Assembly: GCF_005543295.1 (NCBI RefSeq)
Contig: NZ_SRSG01000015.1
Span: forward strand, 1-64,000
Direction: 5' to 3'
DNA from: Halalkalirubrum salinum
GTDB lineage: Archaea > Halobacteriota > Halobacteria > Halobacteriales > Haloferacaceae
Length of the DNA stretch: 64,000 nucleotides
Made by a program: the position numbers and the translations under genes. The notes under the pieces were generated by a model that worked only from the letters and a program-made list of their open reading frames with translations, was not told where the DNA came from and searched no databases. Positions 1 to 7,749 of this stretch are shown in pieces. Positions within the stretch are counted from its first letter, which is position 1; each line of letters begins with the position of its first letter.

Positions 1-127
1 CACGACTCCCCAGTGACACAGTTAGTTCTGCATTAGAGAACGGTCTATGAGACTGCTACGAAATCGTCTCGACATAGAACTGCTATCCAACTACGATCTC
101 CCAAACCACGCGTTGCGACCTCACTGA

Positions 128-157
128 CCTCTGTCGATGCAAACACATCGATAGAGG
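128..157. other. 12-bp hairpin
   Basis: CCTCTGTCGATG (128-139) pairs with CATCGATAGAGG (146-157) around the loop caaaca, with a single G-T pair. No T-tract follows on either strand, so a simple intrinsic terminator is not shown. Its role is unknown. Confidence 0.35.
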
Positions 158-248
158 GGTGTGTGGTAGCTCTCTATACACAATTCGTTGGCCTCTGTGG
201 TTCTTTTTGTATTTCAGGGATGTAGGACCTGTCTCGACACGACCCATG

Positions 249-292
249 ATTAACCAACGATTCGTGACGAATCAGTGTCTTTGTTGGTTAAT
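249..292. promoter_or_regulatory. Nested palindrome containing the TTAACCAAC/GTTGGTTAA motif
   Basis: ATTAACCAAC (249-258) and GTTGGTTAAT (283-292) form exact 10-bp arms. Between them lies GATTCG-TGA-CGAATC (259-273). The same outer motif with almost the same spacing recurs at 1849-1889, and the half-site TTGGTTAA lies in the promoters of two regulator/effector pairs (955-962 and 4359-4366). A shared operator is a reasonable guess. No protein is known to bind it. Confidence 0.45.
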
Positions 293-418
293 TTTTACCT
301 ATACGCGACGTCTTGTCTCGTGTTCGGGACCAGCTACGACGAGTGTCTTGTGTAGTTAGGAGTAGCAGATCGGCGTACCTTTTCATCAGCGTCGAGAACG
401 ATGCTGTTCGACAACGAA

Positions 419-907
419 CTATCGGGTTGTACCACCATCGACGGCGTTGAGGTCGGGCTCGTCGAACTCGAGTGCTTCTGCAACAGCATCCGGAAGCTCT
501 GGCCGGGGCGCCGATTCGTGGCGCTCGATTTTCTCGGTCTTCCGCGTGTTCTCGTAGAGGGCACGTGCGACCGGAAGGCCACGGAGATACTTGTAGTCGT
601 GCAGGACCTCGACGCCTCGCTCTGTGAACCCGTAGAACTGTGAGGGAAGATCACGTTTTCCCTCACTTGGATCGTACGTGTAGCGTCCGAGGAGGCCGGC
701 GTCGATCAACGTCTCCAATTGATCTTTGATCGCCGCCTGACTCTTTCCGGTCATATACTCAAGTTCGGCGAGTGACATCAGATGGGCAGGGTGGCCCAGC
801 AGCTCCTGGATGATGAGATGGCGCGTATCTTGGGACAGCAGCTTGAACAGCCGCTGCTGTTCCGCGAACGGCCCTGCATCGGCCGCGCCAGCGTCGGTTT
901 CGCTCAT
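419..907 (-). CDS. Winged-helix transcriptional regulator (pair A)
   Basis: A 162-aa cytosolic DNA-binding protein. Residues about 17-80 form a winged helix of the haloarchaeal ArsR/MarR-like type (F-K-L-L-S-Q-D-T-R-H start of helix 1, recognition helix around K-S-Q-A-A-I-K-D-Q-L). The remainder is an acidic helical tail ending in a Pro/Asp-rich stretch. It is divergent from the effector gene starting at 1023, with an imperfect palindrome (946-962) between them, so it probably represses both. It is paralogous to the regulator at 3898-4308: both contain a Q-F/K-F-Y-G-[FI]-[ST]-E-[RS]-G segment and a late E-[ST]-A-P-R-P. The ligand is unknown. Confidence 0.75.
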   Translation of the reverse strand: MSETDAGAADAGPFAEQQRLFKLLSQDTRHLIIQELLGHPAHLMSLAELEYMTGKSQAAIKDQLETLIDAGLLGRYTYDPSEGKRDLPSQFYGFTERGVEVLHDYKYLRGLPVARALYENTRKTEKIERHESAPRPELPDAVAEALEFDEPDLNAVDGGTTR

Positions 908-945
908 ACGTGCTGGTACGGAAAGAGGCGCTATAACAGTTAGGG

Positions 946-962
946 TTATCCAAGTTGGTTAA
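946..962. promoter_or_regulatory. Operator-like palindrome between pair A genes
   Basis: TTATCCAA-g-TTGGTTAA is a palindrome with one mismatch, lying about 40 bp before the regulator start and 60 bp before the effector start. An A-rich TATA-like stretch (964-972) follows on the effector side. The position between divergent genes suggests autoregulation and co-regulation. This is inferred. Confidence 0.45.
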
Positions 963-1022
963 ATCTAAAAAAGCCAAAGTGATTCAGAACAAATAAGCCG
1001 GTGTGGTTTGAATCAACAGCTA

Positions 1023-1823
1023 ATGACCGATCCAAGCCCGCCGCCGGACGCTGCGGACATTATGACCGTTGTTCACGAGGGTGTCGGAGGCATCAAACTT
1101 GAACCAGCGGAGAAACGAGAGATCTGGCGGTTCGTCCAGCGTGAATTGCCGTATCTGTGGAGTCAGCGAACATCGTATTTTATCTTGGGGAGCTATCGCG
1201 ACCCCTATCTCCGCCGGCTTCGCGCCGTCCAAAACGAACTCTCGAAGCAGCTCGGTGCCTATCCGTTCATCATGGGTGATCTCCTCGAACTCCCGACTGA
1301 CCGGCTCAATACGTTCGATATCATGTTTTCGTTGCTCGCAACATACAGCGACTACATCGTCGGGGTCTTCGAAAAGGAGAGTGGTGGGGAGGCGCCTGAA
1401 TTGGGTGAAATTGACGATCCGCCGTATTTCGACAAGTCGTCCGTATTCCCACGTGACTACACGTGGGTGACTGACGCGAACCTTGACTCGAAACAGCACG
1501 TCATTCAGGCCGCCCTCGAGATCGCGTTCGCAGACGATTTATCGGAAAATAAAGTCCAATCAAAGGTTGATTCGCTTATTGATCGCGCTCAAGATAGCGA
1601 TCTTGATATCGACGAACGGGAGGTTTGGAATGTAATTGACCACCGGACAGCAGAGGGCGAAGAGCCAGCAACGTACAGTTGGGTCCATCTCAACAAATTC
1701 CGCAAATTCGAACTCAACGAACGGTGCTTCCCGTGGACGACAGAGGACGAACTCCGAACTCTGGTTGATGAACTCCCGTCCCCGACGCCACGTCCGGAGT
1801 GGGAAGAGCGTGATGACCAGTGA
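1023..1823 (+). CDS. NDT/TIR-like effector protein (pair A), function unknown
   Basis: A 266-aa protein from the ATG at 1023; a TTG at 1008 would add five residues. I do not recognise a named family. A core of about residues 50-135 reads as a Rossmann-like domain: a beta strand ending G-S-Y-R (about 56-59), an R-R-L-x-x-V-x-x-x-L helix, an F-I-M-G-D strand, then D-Y-I-V-G-V-F-E followed by S-G-G and E-L-G (E at about 126). The late glycine plus E-x-G pattern resembles nucleoside 2-deoxyribosyltransferase and TIR-like folds, where that Glu is catalytic. The protein at 4430-5005 shares the same core and a similar W-[TV]-T-E-D-[ED]-L end. Divergent from its own winged-helix gene. An NAD- or nucleoside-cleaving activity is only an inference. 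Confidence 0.6.
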   Translation: MTDPSPPPDAADIMTVVHEGVGGIKLEPAEKREIWRFVQRELPYLWSQRTSYFILGSYRDPYLRRLRAVQNELSKQLGAYPFIMGDLLELPTDRLNTFDIMFSLLATYSDYIVGVFEKESGGEAPELGEIDDPPYFDKSSVFPRDYTWVTDANLDSKQHVIQAALEIAFADDLSENKVQSKVDSLIDRAQDSDLDIDEREVWNVIDHRTAEGEEPATYSWVHLNKFRKFELNERCFPWTTEDELRTLVDELPSPTPRPEWEERDDQ

Positions 1824-1848
1824 ATTACACGACATCGGCTGTCTTGAG

Positions 1849-1889
1849 TTAACCAACTCGGTCTGCTATTCTATCGTTTTGTTGGTTAA
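1849..1889. promoter_or_regulatory. Inverted TTAACCAAC/GTTGGTTAA pair
   Basis: TTAACCAAC (1849-1857) and GTTGGTTAA (1881-1889) are exact 9-bp arms, 23 bp apart. The pair lies just after the pair A effector and before the regulator gene at 1913. It repeats the arrangement at 249-292. It could be the operator of the downstream gene. Confidence 0.45.
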
Positions 1890-1912
1890 GATACTGAGAT
1901 CGGCTCCTCTTC

Positions 1913-2899
1913 TTGCTAGATGTAACATTATCTGAAACTCATTTATATAATAGTTTCGTAACATGTTACACTGTGCTCCGGCGCATCGAACTCGAGGTCC
2001 TTGCAACGGTCGACCGTGGCGACACGATCTCCGAGCTCGCGACGAAGCTCGACCACAGCAAGAGTTACCTCTCTCGTGCCATCGGTGACCTCTCCCAGAA
2101 GGGACTCGTCTACACGGAACGCGACGGTCGCCGAAAACGAGTCTTCCCGTCGGATGCTCGCGCCCTCGAACTCTACCAGGACCTCGTCCGGCAACACTCC
2201 CACATCGACTTTCCTGAACTGTTGACCGGCAAGGCACTCGAGGTACTGTACTACGTTGACCAGCCGCGAACCGTCTCTGAGATCGCCGATCAGAGCGAAA
2301 ACTACCGCAACACGGTCAACCGTGTCCTCAAACGGCTTCGCGACCGCGGCCTCGTCGGGACGATCGACAGTCACTACCAATTCAACGGGGACTTCGACCG
2401 CCTTCATGAGTTAGCTCGTGAACTCGCACACCATCTCCATCGCCAACGCCTCGAATCTGTCGCCCCAAAGGGCACGATTCTTTGGGAGAACTACGACGAA
2501 TTCCTGGCCCAGGTCGAGACGGAGATCGACGCGGAGGGGTTCCACGAAACTGGCCTCGCTCGATTCGCGGCCTTCGACCTCCAGTTCCTGCTGACCGGCC
2601 ACCGCTACTACTTTTACTCCGAGAACCTTGACGTAGTCTCACCGGCAGAGCTCTGCTGTCACACGCTGCTGATTGACGACGGCAGCCGCTACCGATCGTA
2701 CTGTCTCCTCCTGCTTAGTCACGTCGACGTCGACGAGGAAGACCTCCGAGAGCGAGCGGCGAAGTATGAACTTGAAGACGAAATCGACACCTTGCTCCGC
2801 TACCTCGAGACCCACGGCGAGGTCGACGACGACCGTCTTCCAGAGTGGGACGAGTTCCAAGAACTGGCGGCTGACTACGAGGTGCCACTACCAAAATGA
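1913..2899 (+). CDS. Two-wing helix-turn-helix regulator of a nucleotidyltransferase pair
   Basis: Up to 328 aa. Residues about 30-80 form one winged helix (E-L-A-T-K-L-D-H-S-K-S-Y-L-S-R) and about 105-150 a second (E-I-A-D-Q-S-E-N-Y-R-N-T-V-N-R-V). A long C-terminal alpha/beta domain of unknown role follows. The first residues are uncertain: the ATG at 1913 is used, but similarity to regulators is clear only from about residue 20. The stop overlaps by four bases (ATGA) the start of a DUF6036-type nucleotidyltransferase, the usual order of haloarchaeal HTH/nucleotidyltransferase toxin-antitoxin-like pairs. The partner is broken, so this gene now stands without a working mate. Confidence 0.7.
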   Translation: MLDVTLSETHLYNSFVTCYTVLRRIELEVLATVDRGDTISELATKLDHSKSYLSRAIGDLSQKGLVYTERDGRRKRVFPSDARALELYQDLVRQHSHIDFPELLTGKALEVLYYVDQPRTVSEIADQSENYRNTVNRVLKRLRDRGLVGTIDSHYQFNGDFDRLHELARELAHHLHRQRLESVAPKGTILWENYDEFLAQVETEIDAEGFHETGLARFAAFDLQFLLTGHRYYFYSENLDVVSPAELCCHTLLIDDGSRYRSYCLLLLSHVDVDEEDLRERAAKYELEDEIDTLLRYLETHGEVDDDRLPEWDEFQELAADYEVPLPK

Positions 2900-3124
2900 G
2901 ACCAAAATTCGGACGCAAGTACATCGAGAACGAGTTCCAGCGCATCGCGGATGGCCTCACAGCGCCGCGTACAGTTTCTGATCGGTGGTGGCGCGATGTC
3001 GCTGCGCGACCTCAAGGAGGCGACGAAAGATATTGACTTGCTCGTCCCGGATGGTGACGCGTACGGTCAACTGTGGGTAGTCCTGATTGACCTCGGGTAT
3101 GCAGAGGTCATCGTGTTTAGCTAA
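2896..3124 (+). pseudogene. DUF6036-type nucleotidyltransferase, frameshifted and cut off at an IS6-family element
   Basis: The ATG at 2896 opens M-R-P-K-F-G-R-K-Y-I-E-N-E-F and reads to about 2960. A one-base shift then restores the family core, Q-F-L-I-G-G-G-A-M-S-L-R followed by K-D-I-D-L-L-V, which is the nucleotide-binding G-G and catalytic D-x-D region. The shifted frame stops at 3124, inside the left end of the IS6-type element. Intact members are about 180-200 residues, so most of the protein is missing. Two independent lesions make this a dead gene. Confidence 0.7.
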
Positions 3125-3799
3125 GCGAATTCCACCAGACTGCGAACGATTGCAGCCATGTCTCTGCGGTTGCTGGGTCGACGATGTTAAAACTATTGCT
3201 AAACGAAGACGTTGGACGTTTTATTTTTCTGAAGACACGTTCGACAGCATTCCGATTTCCATGGCGAACAGTTTGAAGTCGGAGTCCTGCTCGATTCAAT
3301 GCAGCTGAAAGATGGTGAGCGTGATCAACGAGAAACAAAGCGTCAGAAACATCGTGTTTCTCACGGAGTTCTCGCAAAAATTTCTGCGTCAATGCGGTTG
3401 TTGTAGTTGTAAAGAGCCGTATATGGAGGAATCTGTTTGTCTCCGGATCGACTGCCGCGTACAGCCAATACTGCTTACCATTGACCCGGATCACTGTCTC
3501 GTCCAACGCAATGTGATCCGGACTCGCATCGCTGGCGGGCTGTAAATCTGCCTTCTGAACCCAGTCGTGAATTGCTTTCCGCGAGCGTTGGACACCGAAC
3601 TTCTCAAGTTCTGAGATGGTATTCGAAAGTTATAATCCAGCCAAATGTAAGCGAATACCGAGCTCCATCAGCTCACTCGGTGTCCGCTCTCGTTCCACAA
3701 AATCTAATTCAAGCCAGTCGCTACAGCCGCTGAGGCGAGTGATTTCAGCCATGGACAGCCGAAATTAACTTTCCACATTCTTCAGGCTTAACTAAATAC
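3113..3799 (-). mobile_element. IS6-family insertion sequence (ISH15/ISH29-like), degenerate
   Basis: The ends GTGTTTAGCTAAGC (3113-3126) and GCTTAACTAAATAC (3786-3799) are inverted repeats matching at 12 of 14 bases, and they enclose an IS6-type transposase gene. The size of about 687 bp suits the family. I find no 8-bp target duplication, so this may be a recombined or old copy. It disrupts the nucleotidyltransferase gene ending at 3124. Confidence 0.7.
3117..3752 (-). pseudogene. IS6-family transposase with in-frame stop
   Basis: The frame opens at the ATG at 3752 (M-A-E-I-T-R-L-S-G-C) and carries the IS6 helix-turn-helix N-terminus. It meets a TAA at 3630-3632 and then continues as a 129-aa DDE domain: D-E-T-V-I-R-V-N-G, V-D-H-A-H-H, and N-A-V-E-R-V-F-R-K-I-K, giving the three acidic positions. 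The family usually has V-D-G/N-A at the second position. The stop after about 40 residues removes the DNA-binding part from the catalytic part, so the copy is probably inactive. Confidence 0.75.
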
Positions 3800-3897
3800 G
3801 ACCGAGAAAGTAAAGTCAAAATATAAAACACTCGTCAATTCGGGTGAATAGACGAAGTCTGGAGAGAGACCTGTCTGCGATATGAAAGCCAGCGCTG

Positions 3898-4308
3898 TCA
3901 GTGGTCGGGTCGTGGGGCAGTCTCGTAGCGTTTGATGTCCTCGGTTTTCTCCACGCGGTCGTAGATCTCTCGAAGTGTGTCTTGTGCGCGGAGGAGTTTG
4001 TGCCCCTCAAGGAACTGCCGACCGCTCTCACTGATCCCGTAGAACTTGTACGGCAAATCATTCTGCCGGCGATCATCCGGTAGGAGCACTTCCTTGACGA
4101 TACCGGCGTTGACGAGTTTCTGGAGGTGCTGGCGAATCGTCGTCTGGCTCTTGCTCGGGTTGACGTAGTCGAGTTCCTTCAGCGTCGGTAGTTCCGACGG
4201 ATGTCCGAGGATGTCCTGGAGGAGCGCGAAGCGCGTCTTCTGGGTGACGACGTTGAGCCGCTTCCGGACGGACTCTAGCTCGCTTGGTGGGTGATCGGAC
4301 GTACTCAT
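3898..4308 (-). CDS. Winged-helix transcriptional regulator (pair B)
   Basis: A 136-aa paralogue of the regulator at 419-907. The winged helix spans about residues 15-80 (F-A-L-L-Q-D-I-L-G-H-P; recognition helix near K-S-Q-T-T-I-R-Q-H-L). The two share a D-L-P-x-[QK]-F-Y-G-[IF]-[ST]-E segment and the E-[ST]-A-P-R-P tail, but this one is shorter at the C-terminus. It is divergent from the effector at 4430. A half-site TTGGTTAA and a longer inverted repeat lie in the 121-bp gap. Probably a repressor of the pair; its signal is unknown. Confidence 0.75.
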   Translation of the reverse strand: MSTSDHPPSELESVRKRLNVVTQKTRFALLQDILGHPSELPTLKELDYVNPSKSQTTIRQHLQKLVNAGIVKEVLLPDDRRQNDLPYKFYGISESGRQFLEGHKLLRAQDTLREIYDRVEKTEDIKRYETAPRPDH

Positions 4309-4341
4309 TACTTCGCTGTTTGTGTGGTACGCCCAAAAGCG

Positions 4342-4373
4342 TTTCGCTAAGATACGAATTGGTTAAAAGCGAA
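4342..4373. promoter_or_regulatory. Operator-like inverted repeat between pair B genes
   Basis: TTTCGCT (4342-4348) is inverted relative to AAGCGAA (4367-4373), and the half-site TTGGTTAA (4359-4366) sits inside. The same half-site lies in the pair A promoter. This is consistent with related regulators reading related sites. Confidence 0.4.
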
Positions 4374-4429
4374 TCAGTCTATGATGAGGTCGTCACATTA
4401 AAGCACGCAACCCGAGAAATCTCAATTAG

Positions 4430-5005
4430 ATGAGTGAGAATCCGGTCACTGTCGACGAACTCGCGGAGAAAGCCGACGAATATCTCCATGAAGCCTCACT
4501 CACCCCGGAAGAGTACGAAGCGCTCAAACAGGGCGTCGCGGAGCTCACCCCAATTTTCTCGGCTGAGAAAGCGTACTTCGTCCTCGGCAGCTATGGCCAA
4601 CCCGAGATTCGCCGTCTTCAGTTAGTGAAAGATCGCCTCAACCGAGAGCCTGGCGCGTATGCATTTTTGATGGTCGATATCCGAAGCGAGTGGACGAATA
4701 CCTATCTCAAGTTTCGAATACTCGCCGATTATACGGATACTATCGTCGGTGTCGCCGAACACTCCCAAGGAGGATTTCTGGTCGAACAGGGCTATTTCAC
4801 CGCCCTCGAGGAATATTTCACGAAAACACACGTATTCAAGCGCGAATACGACCCCCTCGATCTGGAGATGGTTGATACCGGAGTCACGAGCGAGAACCCA
4901 TACAGCGGAATGCAGACGGTTATTTTCGAGATGTTGGACGATGGAGGTCGATTATGTCGATGGGTCACTGAAGACGATCTCGTTGAGTGTGTTGATACTC
5001 TCTGA
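4430..5005 (+). CDS. NDT/TIR-like effector protein (pair B), function unknown
   Basis: A 191-aa protein, the compact relative of the one at 1023-1823. The core runs Y-F-V-L-G-S-Y-G (G-S-Y at 53-55), R-R-L-x-x-V-K-D-R-L, A-F-L-M-V-D, D-T-I-V-G-V-A-E and Q-G-G-F-L-V-E-Q-G (E at 119). The order of a glycine-aromatic first strand and a later G-G-x-x-x-E-x-G fits the nucleoside deoxyribosyltransferase/TIR-like superfamily. It ends W-V-T-E-D-D-L-V, close to the pair A effector. No signal peptide or membrane helix. Divergent from its regulator. Substrate unknown; the fold assignment comes from motifs only. Confidence 0.6.
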   Translation: MSENPVTVDELAEKADEYLHEASLTPEEYEALKQGVAELTPIFSAEKAYFVLGSYGQPEIRRLQLVKDRLNREPGAYAFLMVDIRSEWTNTYLKFRILADYTDTIVGVAEHSQGGFLVEQGYFTALEEYFTKTHVFKREYDPLDLEMVDTGVTSENPYSGMQTVIFEMLDDGGRLCRWVTEDDLVECVDTL

Positions 5006-5188
5006 GTGGAGATCGGCGGGCTGAAGGCCAGTTGATAAACTTGGTCGATGTTTGACGCGTAATGGATAGCCTGCTTGAGGCCCCCAGAGTGAGAATGGGA
5101 GTCGTCGGCCGAACACCCCACGTTTCCATCGTTTCTCCACGATGCCCTCATCATCGATGGTACAAACAACAAGAAAATCGTCGGACAC

Positions 5189-5376
5189 ACCCCCGTTTTC
5201 GAGATGTAAATGGCCGAAAACGAGGAGAAAAAGACTATATGCAATAAAACGTCGATACTCCTAGGTCACTCACCCCCCGTTTTCGAGTAGTAATGAGAAA
5301 TCTCGACGGCACCCCCATTTTCGAGTTGTAACGCATCATCCAGAGCACGAATACACACCCCATTTTCGAGTAGTAA
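5189..5376 (+). repeat. Four ORB-like origin boxes downstream of orc1/cdc6
   Basis: Four copies of a 20-22 bp box built as a run of C, then (G/A)TTTTCGAG(T/A)(T/A/G)GTAA, lie at 5189-5209, 5272-5293, 5311-5331 and 5357-5376, all in the same orientation. The sequence matches the boxes on the other side of the orc1/cdc6 gene. A C-run next to a short conserved core is typical of archaeal origin recognition boxes. The stretch 5006-5188 before it shows nothing I recognise. Confidence 0.8.
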
Positions 5377-5399
5377 GTTTGTAAAGAGCGGTGCCGAGA

Positions 5400-6860
5400 T
5401 CAGTTCTTGTTCCGGAACTGCTTCAGCCGTTCGCGGACAACCGCGCTGATAGTCGAATCTTCGTGAGCTAGATCTTCGAACCGAGAATCCTCACGAATCG
5501 TCTCCATGATCGTTTCCGGATCCTCGGAGAGGGAGAAATACATATGCACTCCTCGGCCTCGACCCTTGCCTCGGCGCTCGTAGTCCAACACACCGTACGT
5601 ACTCTGCTCTGTGACGTGGTTGACGAACGTCTCACGACTGTACTGATCCGCATCCATCGTATCAGCAATGAATTGGTACGTTTTGAACGCAGGTCCAGCA
5701 GGTATCCACTCAGGATGTTCTCTTGCGTAGTAGGCAGTGGCCGCCACAGCGTAGATGGAAAGTTTCTTTTGAGTGGATATCCCGCTAATATGGCGGAGTT
5801 TTCGATTTTCAGTGTATTTCTCCTGAGCTTTACGGACATCAGTCTCGGTAACAGTGTCAGCTCCACGCCGCTCGGCTAATTCGCCAGCCCATCTTAGGAG
5901 GTCAATTGCTTTCCGTGCATCTCCATGCGTTTGAGATCCGAACGCGGCAACAAGCGGAACAACGTCATCTGCGAGTGATTCTGGCTTGAAGGCGTCTCGT
6001 CGGTTGTGGAGAATACTACGGAGTTGGTTCGCATCGTAATCGTCAAAAAAGATATCGTCAGGATTGTAAGAGCTCTGTGCGCGGCTGTTGAGGTCCTTCA
6101 TGAAATCCGCGTAATTCGTGATAGTCGTGAGTGAGATCGGCCCATCAAAATCGGCGAGTTTTCGAGCCCGTGAAAGCTGGTAGATGAGAGAATTATACTC
6201 TGCTTCCTGATACGGTCCCTCGAGCATATCGATTTCATCGAGGATGAAGATGACACCGTCGTAGTACTCGCGCATCAGTTCGTACAGCCGTTCCAGCTTC
6301 TGATCCGTTGAGACTCCGGTTTGGGGAACACCAGGATCAACATCAAGGTCGTCGACAGCAGCTTTAACTAACCGATAGACCGCCCGATCTGCAGTCTTCG
6401 GCCCCTCACAGTTGATTGAAATGACCCCAAAGGTCTTGTCTTGAGATTCACACAATTCAACTATCTGTTTGCAGACTGCATGAATGATGAGCGACTTCCC
6501 AGTTCCAGAGGGACCACTCAGAAGCATATCTGGGATGCCTTCGTTCTGGAGCACGGGTTTTAGATTGTCGACGACGCGGCCCAGTTGATCATCACGACCG
6601 ACGATACGATCCTCGTTGATGATGGTATCTGACCGAACGAGGTCTTTGTTCGCGAAGACCCCCCCAGACGACTCAGTTTGTAGTCGATCCCGGATTGAGA
6701 TGCCACCACCGTCACCGTTTGCTGCCTCTTGAGAAGAATCGGCAAGTTCCGAGTCATCCTCAAACGTCAACTGTGACGTATCGGGAGAATCTATCTCCTC
6801 ATCCATCGACTCGGGATTATCAGGTGCAGCAGAGGAGGATTTACGATCCTTTCGTCCCAT
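5400..6860 (-). CDS. orc1/cdc6: Orc1/Cdc6 replication initiator
   Basis: A 486-aa AAA+ origin-binding protein that loads the replicative helicase. After an acidic, low-complexity N-terminus (about 1-55), the ATPase domain shows Walker A G-P-S-G-T-G-K-S (116-123), Walker B F-I-L-D-E-I-D (about 205-211) and a lid domain. A C-terminal winged helix (about 385-480) reads the ORB boxes. The length is slightly above the usual ~400 because of the acidic head. The gene is enclosed by ORB-like boxes on both sides, with an AT-rich unwinding candidate upstream, so it very likely serves this origin. The ATG at 6860 is the natural start. The boxes before it could also make it self-regulated. Confidence 0.9.
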   Translation of the reverse strand: MGRKDRKSSSAAPDNPESMDEEIDSPDTSQLTFEDDSELADSSQEAANGDGGGISIRDRLQTESSGGVFANKDLVRSDTIINEDRIVGRDDQLGRVVDNLKPVLQNEGIPDMLLSGPSGTGKSLIIHAVCKQIVELCESQDKTFGVISINCEGPKTADRAVYRLVKAAVDDLDVDPGVPQTGVSTDQKLERLYELMREYYDGVIFILDEIDMLEGPYQEAEYNSLIYQLSRARKLADFDGPISLTTITNYADFMKDLNSRAQSSYNPDDIFFDDYDANQLRSILHNRRDAFKPESLADDVVPLVAAFGSQTHGDARKAIDLLRWAGELAERRGADTVTETDVRKAQEKYTENRKLRHISGISTQKKLSIYAVAATAYYAREHPEWIPAGPAFKTYQFIADTMDADQYSRETFVNHVTEQSTYGVLDYERRGKGRGRGVHMYFSLSEDPETIMETIREDSRFEDLAHEDSTISAVVRERLKQFRNKN

Positions 6861-6991
6861 TATGAACTCCCTCGAACTCTGGGTATAAAAATGTGGACCC
6901 TTATGGAGTTGTAACCGAGTGAAAACAGGCTACCTAACAACTACAGGCGTGTATTCTCAAAATGATCCAGATACCTTTTTCGGTATCTATC

Positions 6992-7251
6992 ACTCCCCGT
7001 TTTCGAGTTGTAAGGGGTCGCCAAGGACCTCTGTCGCCGAATTCCCTCGATGACCCAGACACCCCGTTGTCGAGTTGTAAGACTTCGCTGAGCGTTATCA
7101 CACCAGGTTCGATTCTCTTACCGACCCCATTTTCGAGTTGTAAGTAACAGTGAGTTTCACTGAGTATAGAAACTAATCTGTATTATCTGAATTTTTCGAA
7201 TGATACTTAGATGAAACGCTGTATCTTACACCCCCCGTTTTCGAGTAGTAA
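6992..7251 (+). repeat. Four ORB-like boxes upstream of orc1/cdc6
   Basis: Direct copies lie at 6992-7013, 7061-7080 (a variant with TTGTCGAG), 7124-7143 and 7230-7251. Each carries the core TTTTCGAGT(T/A)GTAA or a near match after a C-run. They point the same way as the box at 7372 and the four downstream boxes. Confidence 0.8.
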
Positions 7252-7371
7252 CCACCCAAATTGTCGCGGGAGGGAAACGCTCGTAGGAGCTGTTCACGAA
7301 TGAGAGTAATACCGGGTTACAAACACGATGGTTGGTGAAGTTCGTATGGTGTACTCTAATATTTCACCCCC

Positions 7372-7740
7372 TCCCCCCTTTTTCGAGTTGTAAACTCGTA
7401 ACGACGGGCAGGGGTGAACAGGAAGAGGTACTACAAAACAGTCGATTGTAGCAGATACACGCAATAGAAGGCACAGAAATTTATTTCGGTAGTTTATAAC
7501 TAGACATGCGAAAGTTTATATCGTATGTTATCCAATAATGTCCGTAGTATTCACAAAAGAAATAAATCTTCTAATGAGATAGAAGATTGTATAGAGAGAA
7601 CATCTTAATTTATACATAGTCTCGATCTCGAGAATTACCACGTCTCACCGCCTCTATGCCCTATTTTATGAACTCCATTCTTACTCTATTGTATATAGAG
7701 TGTTCTTCAATCGTGGACTTACAACTCGAAAAAGGGGGGA
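7372..7740. other. Candidate replication origin core: inverted ORB pair around an AT-rich unwinding element
   Basis: The box at 7372-7393 and the box at 7719-7740 are exact 22-bp inverted copies (core TTTTTCGAGTTGTAA after a six-C run). The 325 bp between them contain no gene and are much richer in A and T than the surroundings, with several A/T-only stretches around 7480-7620. Facing ORBs around an AT-rich element beside orc1/cdc6 is the standard haloarchaeal origin design. Activity is not shown by sequence alone. Confidence 0.8.
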
Positions 7741-7749
7741 GAGGGTTCG

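Larger units (their letters stand above)
1..418. other. Non-coding left edge with hairpin and nested palindrome
   Basis: I see no convincing gene here. It holds a 12-bp hairpin at 128-157 (one G-T pair, 6-nt loop) and a nested palindrome at 249-292, both listed separately. The ORFs in this stretch are short and unlike haloarchaeal proteins. The regulator gene that follows on the minus strand ends at 419, so one of these structures could help end its transcript. Confidence 0.4.

Noticed and set aside
3105-3807. Target duplication around the IS6 element
   Set aside because: The 8 bp before and after the inverted ends do not match, so a clean duplication cannot be claimed.
5189-7251. Regularly repeated ~21-bp units looked like a CRISPR array
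   Set aside because: Spacing is irregular (18-110 bp), one copy is inverted, and the core sits next to an orc1/cdc6 gene. No cas gene is present. Origin boxes explain it better.
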